Of a DNA stretch of 44,794 bases, positions 34,501 to 41,769 are shown piece after piece. The position numbers and the translations under genes are program-made. The stretch is from NCBI GenBank assembly GCA_017483805.1, contig JAFUUL010000069.1, positions 1-44,794 on the forward strand. The letters run 5' to 3'. The notes beneath the pieces were generated by a model. The model saw nothing but the letters and a program-made list of their open reading frames with translations, made no database searches and was not told the DNA's origin. The stretch comes from Prevotella sp. Lineage in GTDB: Bacteria > Bacteroidota > Bacteroidia > Bacteroidales > Bacteroidaceae. How positions within the stretch are numbered: position 1 is the first letter of the stretch; each line of letters starts with the position of its first letter.

Positions 34501-36028
34501 TGTTCGAGGTGTTCTTCAGCGACTTCACGAAGAGGCACTTGTTGGTCTGGGTGACATCGGTGGAGAACTCGCCCACCTGATAGGTCTGTCCGCCGTAGGT
34601 GTACTCGAAGGCCACGGCCAGCACCTGGTCGGTCTGCAGACCGGTCTTCAGCGTCACGTAGCCCAGAGCCTCGTTGACAGTATATTCGCTGGACGACAGC
34701 AGGCGGGCACTGGCCAGTTTCTCATAGTCCACGCCACCGGTCAGGCCGCTGATGCCCTCCAGACGGACGGTCACCTGGTCGATGCCGCGCGAGGCGGAGT
34801 CGACATTGGCCACGAGGGTCGAATAGAGGGTGTTGGCCTGGTTGCTGGGCACGCCCATGCCCGTGGTCTGCCACAGGCTATTCACGATGTAGGCATTCTC
34901 GCCCATCTCGCTGAAGGCCACGATGTTGCGCGAGTTGGAGGTGGTGCCGGTCTTGTTGGTCACCCATATCTCCACGCGGTTAATCTTGATGCCCGTGGTC
35001 ATGTTGGGCAGGGTCTGCATGGCCTTGTCGTAGCGCTCGCGGAAGTAATGGGAGAGGAAGAAGTGGCGGTTCTCCTCGTAGTCGGCCACATCGATCTCGA
35101 AAGGCGTGGTCTGCGTGCCGCCCTTGCTGGAGACGCTCTTCGAGGTAGACTTCTTCTGCGAGACCACGGTCTGCAGTTTCAGTTTGCCGAACTGCATATC
35201 AGTGCGGATGCCAAAGAGCGACGAGGCACCATGCACCAGCGAGTTGTTGGAGGGGAAGGTCACGTTGCCGGCCTCTACCAGTTTGATGATCTCGTCCTCC
35301 TTGCCCTCATACTTCAGTTTGAGGTTCTTGGTGTCAAAGTCGAAGGTGGCGTCGGTGTTGTAGTTCAGGTTCATGTTCACCTTGTCGCCCACCTTGCCGT
35401 TGACGCTCAGGTTGATCTTCTCGTCGAAGTCGAAGGCCGTAGTCTTACGGTTGCGGATGGGCAGCGAGGGGTTGTCGATGTCCTTCAGCGTGGCACCCAC
35501 TTTCAGTTCGGCCGTGCCCTGGGTCTTCACCCTCACACCGCCCGGTCCGAATATCTTCTCTGCCGGGCCGAGGTCGAACTTCATGTCAGAGAAGTCGAAC
35601 TTCTCCTTGCCCTTCGACTTGGCATTCTCGGCATCCTTCTGGCGGAAGAACTGCTGACGGGCACGACGCTCAGTCCACTTCATATATTCCTCGGGCGTCA
35701 TAAAGATGGGGGCGTTCAGGTAGGAATCGCCCATCTTCGAGCCAAGAATATAGAAGCCGAGCGAGTCATCGTAGACGGGTTGCACCTTCACGTTGTCGGG
35801 CATCCGCAGGTCCAGTGCGCTCGAGTCGAGGTCGGCCGTCAGCACGGGGGCCGTCTTCTGGATCTTCCAGCGCGGATGCAGCAGCGAGTCGGGTATCGTC
35901 TCGTCCTCCACGGTCAGAGCCTTGGGCTGCGCCTTCGGGACGGAACGCTTTTCCTGCGTCTTGTCGTCCTGAGCCACCGCCGCGAGGCAGGCCATCGTCA
36001 GCAATATGTATACCGCCAGTCTTCTCAT
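28502..36028 (-). CDS. sprA: SprA/Sov, outer-membrane translocon of type IX secretion
   Basis: 2508 residues, the size expected for SprA (Sov in Porphyromonas), a giant beta-barrel that forms the protein-conducting channel of the T9SS in the outer membrane. Signal peptide MRRLAVYILLTMACLAAVAQ. The sequence has the long alternating beta-strand pattern throughout, and family-typical motifs such as GRASGTQDNASYLDDFESAKD (split here across about residues 806-826) and the C-terminal strand FGVSMKFSLTR. The start at 36028 was chosen because its ATG overlaps the ruvA stop (ATGA) and gives a proper signal peptide; the open frame extends 103 codons further but only as ruvA out of frame. A Lys/Thr/Gly-rich low-complexity stretch lies at about residues 1901-1949. 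The two T9SS-tailed proteins in this window are likely clients. Confidence 0.95.
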   Translation of the reverse strand: MRRLAVYILLTMACLAAVAQDDKTQEKRSVPKAQPKALTVEDETIPDSLLHPRWKIQKTAPVLTADLDSSALDLRMPDNVKVQPVYDDSLGFYILGSKMGDSYLNAPIFMTPEEYMKWTERRARQQFFRQKDAENAKSKGKEKFDFSDMKFDLGPAEKIFGPGGVRVKTQGTAELKVGATLKDIDNPSLPIRNRKTTAFDFDEKINLSVNGKVGDKVNMNLNYNTDATFDFDTKNLKLKYEGKEDEIIKLVEAGNVTFPSNNSLVHGASSLFGIRTDMQFGKLKLQTVVSQKKSTSKSVSSKGGTQTTPFEIDVADYEENRHFFLSHYFRERYDKAMQTLPNMTTGIKINRVEIWVTNKTGTTSNSRNIVAFSEMGENAYIVNSLWQTTGMGVPSNQANTLYSTLVANVDSASRGIDQVTVRLEGISGLTGGVDYEKLASARLLSSSEYTVNEALGYVTLKTGLQTDQVLAVAFEYTYGGQTYQVGEFSTDVTQTNKCLFVKSLKNTSNNPAQANWRLMMKNVYYLATTVEKERFKLDIKYQSDTTGTYLTYLPEEQLKSTTLLRVMGLDRLDANMKPHANGQFDFVQGYTVSNGRVFLPAAEPFGSYLRNYLDQKGLGALADKYCYDQLYDSTKTVAQQNAERDKFILSGQYKGTSANVISLGAYNVPQGSVVVTAGGVTLQEGSDYSVDYSAGEVTILNQSIIDAGTNVSVSLEDNTSYGMQRKTMLGLNWQYDFTKNFTLGGTVLHLSEQALTTKVNMGEEPLNNTLWGLNVNWKQESQWLTNVLNKIPLLHVTQPSQISFTGEFAQLIAGRASGTQDNASYLDDFESAKDLYSVSDPKAWVLSSVPTMFPNYNDKNTVSSGYDRALLAWYNVDPIFTRRSSSLTPGHIKSDLEQLSNHYVREVYVKELYPNRDQSTYNGAVSTLPVLNLAYYPQERGPYNLTTDFNSDGTLRNPTQRWGGMMRRLETTDFEQANIEYVEFWLLDPFIYTRKDGTASQHSGDLYINLGEVSEDVLCDGKKFYESGMPVDGTSSFEQTQWGKIPLQATQTYAFATTSGSRQLQDVGLNGLTDEEERSYGAYAEWLSNVSSVVSNDSLLEAWRNDPAGDDYHYFRGSDFDAEQKSIMDRYKRINNPQGNSPASDNQTEGYDTSYKTGPDVEDINQDYTLNEYERYYQYRIPISDDELQAYNRGAKSENSHIVDHRDYNAKLRNGDSITVRWYQYRIPLAEFDSKVGSINDFTSIRFMRMFLTGFQQPIVLRFGSLDLVRGTWRQYKQSLQTSAAETGTLEVSAVNVEENTERQPVAYVLPPGITRVSDPGQPQLTEENEQSLCLVVKNLAQNESKAVYKNTNLDLRQYKRLQMFVHANHLVPNSTQLEDNQLAVFIRLGSDYKSNYYEYLIPLKITPQGNYRWNVPSDRPLVWPQENMLDIDMSVFTDVKKARNMARADGTADFNRLFSSYDPDKPNNKVSVIGNPSLGEVKTMIIGVRNLTASAKSGEVWVNELRLEDPNNEGGWAASGTMNVQLSDLGSVNMTGRYVSSGFGGLEENVMQRSTDNESSYSVTANIELGKFFPDKAKVTAPLYYSYSKEVVSPKYNPLDTDMLLDDALDAALDDHERDSIESIALTKRIQRNFSISNARVDIKNKRHPMPYDPANFSFTYSHSHNRSSGETTVYDKEDRWRGALNYSYSPVFKTWEPFKQSKSKSKWMQFPKALGFNYLPQNISFNTEITRFYSELQERDLENTENPNLPLTFSQQFLWNREFQLRWDFTKNLHMNFQSATHAQIEEPYTPVNQDLYPDRYTAWKDSVWNSIRHLGTPLDYQQSFTASYQMPLDKLPLFDWLKADGNYSATYSWLRGTELDDGTSLGNTINNNRNINVNGALNLETLYNHVPFLKKTNERFKKQPVANNNKKQTTAKKTTTNAGKTGDAGKTGAPTKDEKELPKNKNTFQKEITLVPDSVIEVQHGKKSKRLMVSARNKDGRQVQVKWKVVDENKIKVYGADSMQIKLSVTPKQPLDQQWWYDPAQQVARFLMMVRNVNVSYRNQHSMTLPGFMPNVGDAFGQRTGSVMSPGLDFAFGLTGDSFVDKAQERGWLLNNDSVATPATTSSMEDLQIKATLEPVRDLKIDLSASRTVNNARSVQFMYVGSPTTYSGSFNMTTISLGSALEGMGDANNGYHSGTFDRFCASLPAFRERVQTQYPTENSGMPGISANSVNPVDPYSADVLIPAFLDAYTMGAGGSLDIFPTLTRILPNWTVRYSGLSKLSWLRDHFKSVNINHSYKSVYSVGSYASYSSWLEYMGGLGFVQAADGSYTPSSRYNISTVSINEAFSPLLGLDMTFNNNLTAKFEYRTTRVLNLSMTSVQINESQSKDWVVGLGYKISNFNFFGLGGTSSRKVKGAKGKKNDDQQNKQTSTKSKGVNHDLNTRVDVSFRRQAAITRDIATGVSSASSGNSALKISLQADYTLSRLLTLTAYYDRQTNTPLLSSSSYPTTTQDFGVSMKFSLTR

Positions 36029-36627
36029 TTGATTTGTTTCAACGCCAACTTCACCACCTGTTCCACAGGCAGCGTGGGCTGCTCTTGCAGTATCTGCATC
36101 ACCACCTTCTGCGTGGGAGCAGGCGCAAAGCCCAGCATGGTCAGGGCACTGACGGCCTCGTCCTTCACCGCATTGTCCACGGGTGTTGCCACGCTGCCGC
36201 CTGCCGGAATCTCGCTGGTAATGCCCATCGTCACAATCTTGTCCCTCAGGTCGACTATGATGCGCTGGGCCGTCATCTTGCCGATGCCCTTGATGCTCTG
36301 AATCAATTTGGCATTGCCCGTCGAGATGGCCGAGCACAGTTCCTGCACGCTCATCGACGAGAGCATCATGCGGGCCGTGTTGGCCCCCACCCCGCTCACC
36401 GTGATGAGCAGCATGAACATCTCGCGTTCCTTTTTATTATAGAAGCCATACAGCACGTAGGCATCCTCGCGAATCGACTCGTAGACGTAGAGCCGCGCCT
36501 CCTTCTTGCCCTGCAGGGCCGAATAAGTGGTGAGCGATATATTCAGTCCGTAGCCCACCCCGGCTGCCTCGATGGTAGCCAAAGCGGGAGTGAGTTCGGT
36601 CAACTCGCCCCTGATGTATTCTATCAT
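36025..36627 (-). CDS. ruvA: RuvA, Holliday junction branch migration protein
   Basis: 200 residues, standard size. RuvA binds four-way DNA junctions and loads the RuvB motor. OB-fold N-terminus MIEYIRGELTELTPALATIE, two helix-hairpin-helix motifs (VSGVGANTARMML about 82-94; IKGIGKMTAQRII about 117-129), and the flexible C-terminal domain III that contacts RuvB (about 150-200). First gene of the coupled ruvA-sprA-mutY set. The pairing of ruvA with sprA is known in other Bacteroidetes. No TAnnTTTG promoter could be found in the 131-base gap upstream. Confidence 0.97.
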   Translation of the reverse strand: MIEYIRGELTELTPALATIEAAGVGYGLNISLTTYSALQGKKEARLYVYESIREDAYVLYGFYNKKEREMFMLLITVSGVGANTARMMLSSMSVQELCSAISTGNAKLIQSIKGIGKMTAQRIIVDLRDKIVTMGITSEIPAGGSVATPVDNAVKDEAVSALTMLGFAPAPTQKVVMQILQEQPTLPVEQVVKLALKQIK

Positions 36628-36694
36628 TATGTCGTTCTTTTATGTATATATACAATTGAATTAACGCTTTCTCTAACTTTTTATTGCATAAATG

Positions 36695-36725
36695 TTTGTC
36701 ATGTCGACAAAAAAATGTAATTTTG
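36695..36725 (+). promoter_or_regulatory. Promoter of ddh
   Basis: TTTG (36695-36698), 19 bases, TAATTTTG (36718-36725), a full match to the Bacteroidetes consensus, 33 bases before the ddh start codon. Confidence 0.75.
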
Positions 36726-36758
36726 CACGCGAATTAACAACTCAACACAACAAAGCAC

Positions 36759-37658
36759 ATGAAAAAGATCAGAGCAGCCGTCGTTGGTTACGGCAACATC
36801 GGAAAGTATGCACTCGAGGCACTCGAGACCGCTCCCGACTTCGAAGTGGCAGGCATCGTGCGCCGTCAGGGCGCTGAGAACAAGCCCGCCGAACTGGCAC
36901 AGTACGAAGTAGTGAAGGACATCCGCGAACTGCGCGACGTAGACGTGGCCATCCTTGCCACTCCCACCCGCTCTTGCGAAGAATACGCCCGTCAGATACT
37001 GCCCCTGGGCATCAATACTGTCGACTCGTTCGACATCCACACCATGATTCGCGACTATCGCCGCAACCTGATGGAACTGAACAAGCAGACCAATACCGTC
37101 AGCGTCATCGCCGCCGGCTGGGATCCGGGTTCCGACAGCATCGTGCGCACCCTCATGCAGAGCCTCGCCCCCAAGGGCCTCTCCTACACCAACTTCGGTC
37201 CGGGCATGTCGATGGGCCACAGCGTCTGCGTGCGCTCTAAGGCCGGCGTCAAGAACGCCCTCTCGATGACCATCCCCCTCGGCGAGGGCATCCATCGCCG
37301 CATGGTCTATGTGGAACTGGAGGACGGTGCCTCGCTCGACGAGGTGACGGCAGCCATCAAGGCCGATCCCTACTTCGCCAGCGACGAGACTCATGTCTTC
37401 CAGGTGGAGAGCGTCGACGACGTGCGCGACATGGGCCACGGCGTCAACCTCGTGCGCAAGGGTGTCAGCGGCAAGACCCAGAACCAGCGTCTGGAGTTCA
37501 ACATGTCAATCAACAACCCCGCCCTCACCGGTCAGGTGCTGGTCAACGTGGCCCGTGCCTCCATGCGCCTGCAGCCCGGCTGCTACACGATGGTCGAGAT
37601 TCCCGTCATCGATATGCTGCCCGGCGACCGTGAAGACCTCATCAGCCATCTGGTATGA
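36759..37658 (+). CDS. ddh: meso-Diaminopimelate dehydrogenase
   Basis: 299 residues. NADPH-dependent enzyme that converts tetrahydrodipicolinate directly to meso-diaminopimelate for lysine and peptidoglycan synthesis. Rossmann motif VVGYGNIGKYALEALE (8-23), the conserved AGWDPGSDS (about 120-128) and FGPGMSMGH (about 147-155), which belong to the substrate site of this family. A promoter precedes it. Its stop overlaps the start of the acetyltransferase gene (ATGA at 37655-37658). Members of this group in Bacteroidales have this length. Confidence 0.95.
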   Translation: MKKIRAAVVGYGNIGKYALEALETAPDFEVAGIVRRQGAENKPAELAQYEVVKDIRELRDVDVAILATPTRSCEEYARQILPLGINTVDSFDIHTMIRDYRRNLMELNKQTNTVSVIAAGWDPGSDSIVRTLMQSLAPKGLSYTNFGPGMSMGHSVCVRSKAGVKNALSMTIPLGEGIHRRMVYVELEDGASLDEVTAAIKADPYFASDETHVFQVESVDDVRDMGHGVNLVRKGVSGKTQNQRLEFNMSINNPALTGQVLVNVARASMRLQPGCYTMVEIPVIDMLPGDREDLISHLV

Positions 37659-38227
37659 GGACTGAAAAGGAAAAAATGCTGGCAGGCGAAGTCTACTCTG
37701 CCATCGACCCCGACCTGCTCAGGGAACTGAATGCGGTCAAGGACACTATTCACGAATACAACGCACTGAAGCCGTCAGCCTTTGCCGAACGGAAGGCACT
37801 GCTGAAGGACTTGCTGGGCTATGTGGCTGATGATGAGTTCTTCATCAATCAGCCCTTTTTCTGCGACTACGGCAAGCAAATCCGTCTGGGCCGCCGTTTC
37901 TTTGCCAACTTCAACTTCACCGTGCTTGATGAAGCCCTCGTCACCATCGGCGACGACTGCTTCATCGGGCCCAACGTGAGCATCTACACTGCCTGCCACA
38001 GCACCGACCCCACGGAGCGCAACACCCGTCAGGAGTGGGCGCGCCCCGTCACCATCGGCAACAACGTGTGGATTGGCGGTAGCACCACCATCCTCCCTGG
38101 CGTCACCATCGGCGACAATGTCACCATCGGTGCCGGCTCCGTTGTCGTGAAGGACATCCCCTCCGCCACCGTCGCCGTCGGCAACCCCTGCCAGGTCATC
38201 AAGCACCTGCCCGGCTATCAGCAATAG
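37655..38227 (+). CDS. Maltose/galactoside O-acetyltransferase family protein
   Basis: 190 residues of the Maa/LacA group: hexapeptide left-handed beta-helix acetyltransferase using acetyl-CoA. Seen: N-terminal Mac domain (EKEKMLAGEVYSAIDPDL, 4-21), catalytic His115 in YTACHSTDP, and hexapeptide repeats of the type VTIGNNVWIGGSTTILPGVTIGDNVTIGAGSVV. The acceptor sugar or other substrate cannot be inferred. Translation is coupled to ddh by an ATGA overlap, but no metabolic link is obvious. No terminator is clear; the small inverted repeat near 38292-38309 (GAAGG/CCTTC) is weak. Confidence 0.88.
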   Translation: MRTEKEKMLAGEVYSAIDPDLLRELNAVKDTIHEYNALKPSAFAERKALLKDLLGYVADDEFFINQPFFCDYGKQIRLGRRFFANFNFTVLDEALVTIGDDCFIGPNVSIYTACHSTDPTERNTRQEWARPVTIGNNVWIGGSTTILPGVTIGDNVTIGAGSVVVKDIPSATVAVGNPCQVIKHLPGYQQ

Positions 38228-38332
38228 CGGAACTCGCCAACCTCTCCCCTCGCTTTCGGAAACGCCTTTGTTTACTGGGGTTTCACAGACATGAAGGGTC
38301 GGACCTTCCAAAGAGAAGGCTGATGACTGTCG

Positions 38333-38411
38333 GTTTGAAGCCTCCAAACAGGTGGTTTGAAGCCTCCAAACCAACCGTTTGAAGGCTCCAAACTCATCGT
38401 TTGCAGCATCC
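38333..38411. repeat. Palindrome array D, 22-base period, 4 units
   Basis: Units begin at 38333, 38355, 38377 and 38399. The first three carry GTTTGAAGCCTCCAAAC or the variant with GGC; the fourth is degenerate (GTTTGCAGCATCC). Same core family as array C, 20 kb away. It lies between the acetyltransferase gene and the clpS promoter, about 60 bases upstream of the -7 box. Confidence 0.88.
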
Positions 38412-38469
38412 TTCGGTAGCGAAACTGCATTTTTTCTGCGAACCATAAGCGATTGTCCAGAAAAAAATG

Positions 38470-38477
38470 TATCTTTG
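38470..38477 (+). promoter_or_regulatory. -7 box of the clpS-clpA-aat operon
   Basis: TATCTTTG, 26 bases before the clpS start codon. No good -33 element at the normal distance, so the promoter may need an activator. Confidence 0.6.
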
Positions 38478-38503
38478 CAGCGATTATCCAACTAAGAGAA
38501 AGT

Positions 38504-38809
38504 ATGGCAAAGGAACAGTCGCAACTAAGAGAGCGGCAAAGGACGGACCTGAGGGAGCCGCGAAGATATAAGGTCATCATCTACAACGACGACTTCACGA
38601 CGATGGAGTTTGTGGTGATGATACTCAAGCAGGTCTTTCTCAAAAGCGAGGAAGAGGCTGAAGCACTCATGCTGCAGGTGCACCACTCCGACAAGGCGGT
38701 GGTGGGCATCTACAGTTACGACATAGCCGTGTCGAAGGCCAACAAGGCTACCAACATGGCTCGCGAACAGGGCTATCCGCTGCGTTTGACTGTTGAGCCT
38801 GAAGAGTAA
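38504..38809 (+). CDS. clpS: ClpS, N-degron adaptor for ClpA
   Basis: 101 residues. ClpS binds proteins with Leu, Phe, Tyr or Trp at the N-terminus and hands them to ClpAP. Binding-pocket residues are visible: Asn28, Asp29 and Asp30 in YNDDFTTMEFVV, Thr32 and His60 in MLQVHHSDK. The extended N-terminus (1-20, charged) is needed in the family for delivery to ClpA. The start at 38504 lies downstream of the -7 box at 38470-38477; the open frame further up precedes the transcription start. clpA begins 2 bases after its stop. Confidence 0.95.
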   Translation: MAKEQSQLRERQRTDLREPRRYKVIIYNDDFTTMEFVVMILKQVFLKSEEEAEALMLQVHHSDKAVVGIYSYDIAVSKANKATNMAREQGYPLRLTVEPEE

Positions 38810-38811
38810 TT

Positions 38812-41049
38812 ATGGCAGAGATAAGACAAACTGAACGAGCAGCCAGAATCCTGCACCTGGCGATGGAATACTGTCAGAAGGACAGGCATGAGTTCGTCAC
38901 GCCCGAACATCTGCTGATGGCCATGCTGAGCGATGACACTTTTGCACGCGTGCTGAACATTTTCTATAGGCCCGACACGCTGGCAAACCGACTGTTCCAA
39001 CAAATGCTGGACTCAGAGACCATTCCCGCAGGGCAGGACTACGAGCCCGAGCCATCGGCCCAACTCGGGCAGGTGATTGAGATTGCCTGTCAGCAGGTGG
39101 TGAACAGCAGTGCCACAGACCTGGACATACCTCATCTGGTGATGGGCATCCTGCAGTTGAAAGAGTCGTGGGCCTGCTATCTACTGAAGGACGCCGTGAT
39201 CAACAAGGAGAGCAACTTTATGAGCCAACTCATCAGTGCCTACGAATTTGAGGATCACTTGAGAGAAGACACGGGTACTCAGGAGCAGGATGAAGCATGG
39301 AAGCAACTGGTCACCTGCATGAACGACCTCTACCAGAAGCACAACCCGCTCATAGGGCGGGAGCAGGAACTGCAGCGCACCATTCAGGTGCTTTGCCGCC
39401 GCGACAAGAACAATCCGCTGCATGTGGGCGAGCCGGGCGTGGGCAAGACGGCCCTGGTATGGGGACTGGCCAGGATGATTGAGGAAGGACGGGTGCCGGA
39501 ACGGTTGAAGGGCAGCCGCATCTATCAATTAGACATGGGTACGCTGCTGGCCGGCACGCAGTATCGCGGCGACTTCGAGAACCGCATCAAGATGATCATG
39601 GACGGCGTGCAGGCGGAAAGTACCAATAACATTGTGTACATCGACGAGATACACACGCTGGTGGGAGCCGGTGCCACAGGCGAGGGTGCGATGGATGCCT
39701 CGAACATGCTGAAGCCCTATCTGGAGTCGGGCAACATCCGCTTCATCGGTTCCACGACCTACGAGGAGTACAACCGCCACTTCGCTCGTTCGAAGGGCAT
39801 GATTCGCCGTTTCCAGCAGATAGACATCGCTGAGCCGTCCATCGACGAGGCGAAGCACATCCTGCGGCAGTTACTGCCCCGTTATGAGGAGTTCCATAAG
39901 GTGAAGTATGAGGATGAAGCCATCGACTTTGCCGTAGAGGCCAGTGCCAAGTATGTGAACGACCGCTTCCTGCCCGACAAGGCCATCGACCTGATTGATG
40001 AAGCGGGAGCGAGCGCTGAAGTAAAAGGGCAGACGGAAGAAGTAAGAGTGACCAAGGCAGACATTGCAGACGTATTGGCCAAGACTTGCAAGGTGGATGC
40101 GCTGGCTGTTGCCGAGGATGAAGACTACCAGCAGTTGGAGACGCTGGCACCAAGGATGCTCTCGCAGATCTACGGACAGGACGAAGCCATCCGCCAGGTG
40201 GTGGAAGCGGTACAGATGTCGCGGGCAGGACTGCTCGATGACAACAAGCCGCTGGCATCGCTGCTCTTCGTCGGTCCTACGGGTGTGGGCAAGACGGAGG
40301 TGGCCAAGGTGCTGGCCAAGGAACTGGGCATCGAACTGATACGCTTCGACATGAGCGAATACACCGAGAAGCACACCGTTGCCAAACTGATTGGCTCGCC
40401 TGCGGGCTATGTGGGCTATGAGGACGGCGGTCTGCTGACGGATGCCATCCGCAAGGCACCCAACGCCGTGCTACTGCTCGACGAGATAGAAAAGGCGCAC
40501 CAGGACATCTACAATATCCTGCTGCAGGTGATGGACTATGCCCGTCTGACGGACAACAAGGGGCGCAAGGCCGACTTCCGCAACGTGGTGCTCATCATGA
40601 CCTCGAATGCCGGAGCGCAGTTTGCGTCACAGAGCATCGGTTTCAACCACAGCGTCAGTCGCGGCGAGGCGATGATGAAGCAGGTAAAGAAGACCTTCAA
40701 GCCGGAATTTCTGAACCGACTGTCGGGAGCCGTCGTGTTCCACGACATGGATCGCGAGATGGCCACACTGATACTGAAGAAGAAACTGCGCGAACTGGAG
40801 GTGAAACTCGAGGCCAAGCAGGTGAAGTTGACGCTCACCGAGGAGGCCTTCGACCATCTGCTGAAGGAGGGCTTTACGCCAGAATATGGTGCCCGCGAGA
40901 TGGACCGTGTCATCGCCCAGCAACTGAAGCCGCTGCTGATGCGCGAGATTCTGTTTGGCAGTTTGAAGCAGGGCGGAGATGTCAATATCGGATTAGAGAA
41001 TTCTAGACTCTTAATTCTTAATCGCGAAGCGACAACTCTTAACTCTTAA
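38812..41049 (+). CDS. clpA: ClpA, ATP-dependent unfoldase of the ClpAP protease
   Basis: 745 residues, matching ClpA (about 750) and lacking the middle coiled coil of ClpB. N-domain (1 to about 145) for ClpS binding; AAA+ domain 1 with GEPGVGKT (206-213) and VYIDEIHT; AAA+ domain 2 with GPTGVGKT (488-495) and LLLDEIEKA; an IGF tripeptide in FASQSIGFNH that would dock ClpP like the IGL loop of E. coli. The last 15 or so residues (SRLLILNREATTLNS) are encoded by a heptamer repeat array and look non-conserved. Second gene of clpS-clpA-aat; clpP is not in the window. Confidence 0.96.
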   Translation: MAEIRQTERAARILHLAMEYCQKDRHEFVTPEHLLMAMLSDDTFARVLNIFYRPDTLANRLFQQMLDSETIPAGQDYEPEPSAQLGQVIEIACQQVVNSSATDLDIPHLVMGILQLKESWACYLLKDAVINKESNFMSQLISAYEFEDHLREDTGTQEQDEAWKQLVTCMNDLYQKHNPLIGREQELQRTIQVLCRRDKNNPLHVGEPGVGKTALVWGLARMIEEGRVPERLKGSRIYQLDMGTLLAGTQYRGDFENRIKMIMDGVQAESTNNIVYIDEIHTLVGAGATGEGAMDASNMLKPYLESGNIRFIGSTTYEEYNRHFARSKGMIRRFQQIDIAEPSIDEAKHILRQLLPRYEEFHKVKYEDEAIDFAVEASAKYVNDRFLPDKAIDLIDEAGASAEVKGQTEEVRVTKADIADVLAKTCKVDALAVAEDEDYQQLETLAPRMLSQIYGQDEAIRQVVEAVQMSRAGLLDDNKPLASLLFVGPTGVGKTEVAKVLAKELGIELIRFDMSEYTEKHTVAKLIGSPAGYVGYEDGGLLTDAIRKAPNAVLLLDEIEKAHQDIYNILLQVMDYARLTDNKGRKADFRNVVLIMTSNAGAQFASQSIGFNHSVSRGEAMMKQVKKTFKPEFLNRLSGAVVFHDMDREMATLILKKKLRELEVKLEAKQVKLTLTEEAFDHLLKEGFTPEYGAREMDRVIAQQLKPLLMREILFGSLKQGGDVNIGLENSRLLILNREATTLNS

Positions 41050-41065
41050 TTCTTAACTCTTAACT
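41006..41065 (+). repeat. Heptamer repeats across the clpA stop codon
   Basis: Seven-base units of the type AACTCTT or AATTCTT: two at 41006-41019, a small CGC-GAA-GCG spacer, then four in a row at 41034-41061 plus a partial one. The clpA stop codon (41047-41049) is inside the array. Because 7 is not a multiple of 3, a change in copy number would shift the clpA tail and the spacing to aat. Confidence 0.8.
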
Positions 41066-41071
41066 AATAAC

Positions 41072-41716
41072 ATGGTCTGGCAATTGGATGAAGAACTCTG
41101 GTTCCCCAACCCCCGCTGGGGCGAGGACGACGGACTGGTAGCCATCGGCGGCGATCTGTCGGCAGAGCGGCTGGTGCTGGCCTATAGCAACGGTTTCTTC
41201 CCGTGGTATGCCTATCAGATGGAGCGCGAGCCCCATTGGTACTGTCCGCTCGACCGCTACGTCATCTTCCCCAGCGAGATCCACATCAGTCATTCCATGC
41301 GTCAACTGCTGAAACAGCACAAATACGAGGTGACCGTCAATCAGGACTTCGACGGCGTGATTCGCGGCTGCTCTATGGCACAGGGGCGCAACGAGGAGAG
41401 CGGCGCCTGGCTTGGCCCTGACATCATCGAAGCCTTCACCCGTCTGCACCGGCTGGGTTATGCCGCCAGCGTGGAGGTATGGTACAATCAGAGGCTCGTG
41501 GGCGGACTCTATGGCGTCACCCTCCGCAACGCCTTCTTCGGCGAAAGTATGTTCTCGCTGGTTCCCAATGCCTCCAAGTTGGCTCTGATCCATCTGGCAA
41601 AAGCGCTGGAAACCATTGGCGGACGTTTCATCGACTGTCAGTTTGAGACCACGCTGTTCAAGTCCATGGGCGGCCGCCACATCACGTATGACGAATATAT
41701 GAAACAACTAAAGTGA
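41072..41716 (+). CDS. aat: Aat, leucyl/phenylalanyl-tRNA-protein transferase
   Basis: 214 residues. Aat moves Leu or Phe from charged tRNA onto proteins with N-terminal Arg or Lys, turning them into ClpS-ClpAP substrates. Family motifs: FPNPRWGEDDGLVAIGGDLS (about 11-30), YSNGFFPWY (about 36-44), WYCPLDRYVIFP, SGAWLGPDIIEAF (about 111-123), GGLYGVTLRNAFFGESMFS (about 144-162) and the C-terminal CQFETTLFKSMGG. It starts 22 bases after the clpA stop, the two being separated only by the heptamer array, so the three N-degron genes form one operon. Confidence 0.96.
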   Translation: MVWQLDEELWFPNPRWGEDDGLVAIGGDLSAERLVLAYSNGFFPWYAYQMEREPHWYCPLDRYVIFPSEIHISHSMRQLLKQHKYEVTVNQDFDGVIRGCSMAQGRNEESGAWLGPDIIEAFTRLHRLGYAASVEVWYNQRLVGGLYGVTLRNAFFGESMFSLVPNASKLALIHLAKALETIGGRFIDCQFETTLFKSMGGRHITYDEYMKQLK

Positions 41717-41769
41717 CACATCTTAGAAGCATAACTTAGATAAACAATCAAAAAAAGTAGAACAAGACT

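Noticed and set aside
34142-36301. 719-codon open frame opposite sprA
   Set aside because: Antisense shadow; covers both sprA and ruvA and has no promoter or recognisable domain.
36029-36337. 103-codon upstream extension of sprA
   Set aside because: Overlaps ruvA out of frame; the ATGA-coupled start at 36028 gives a normal signal peptide.
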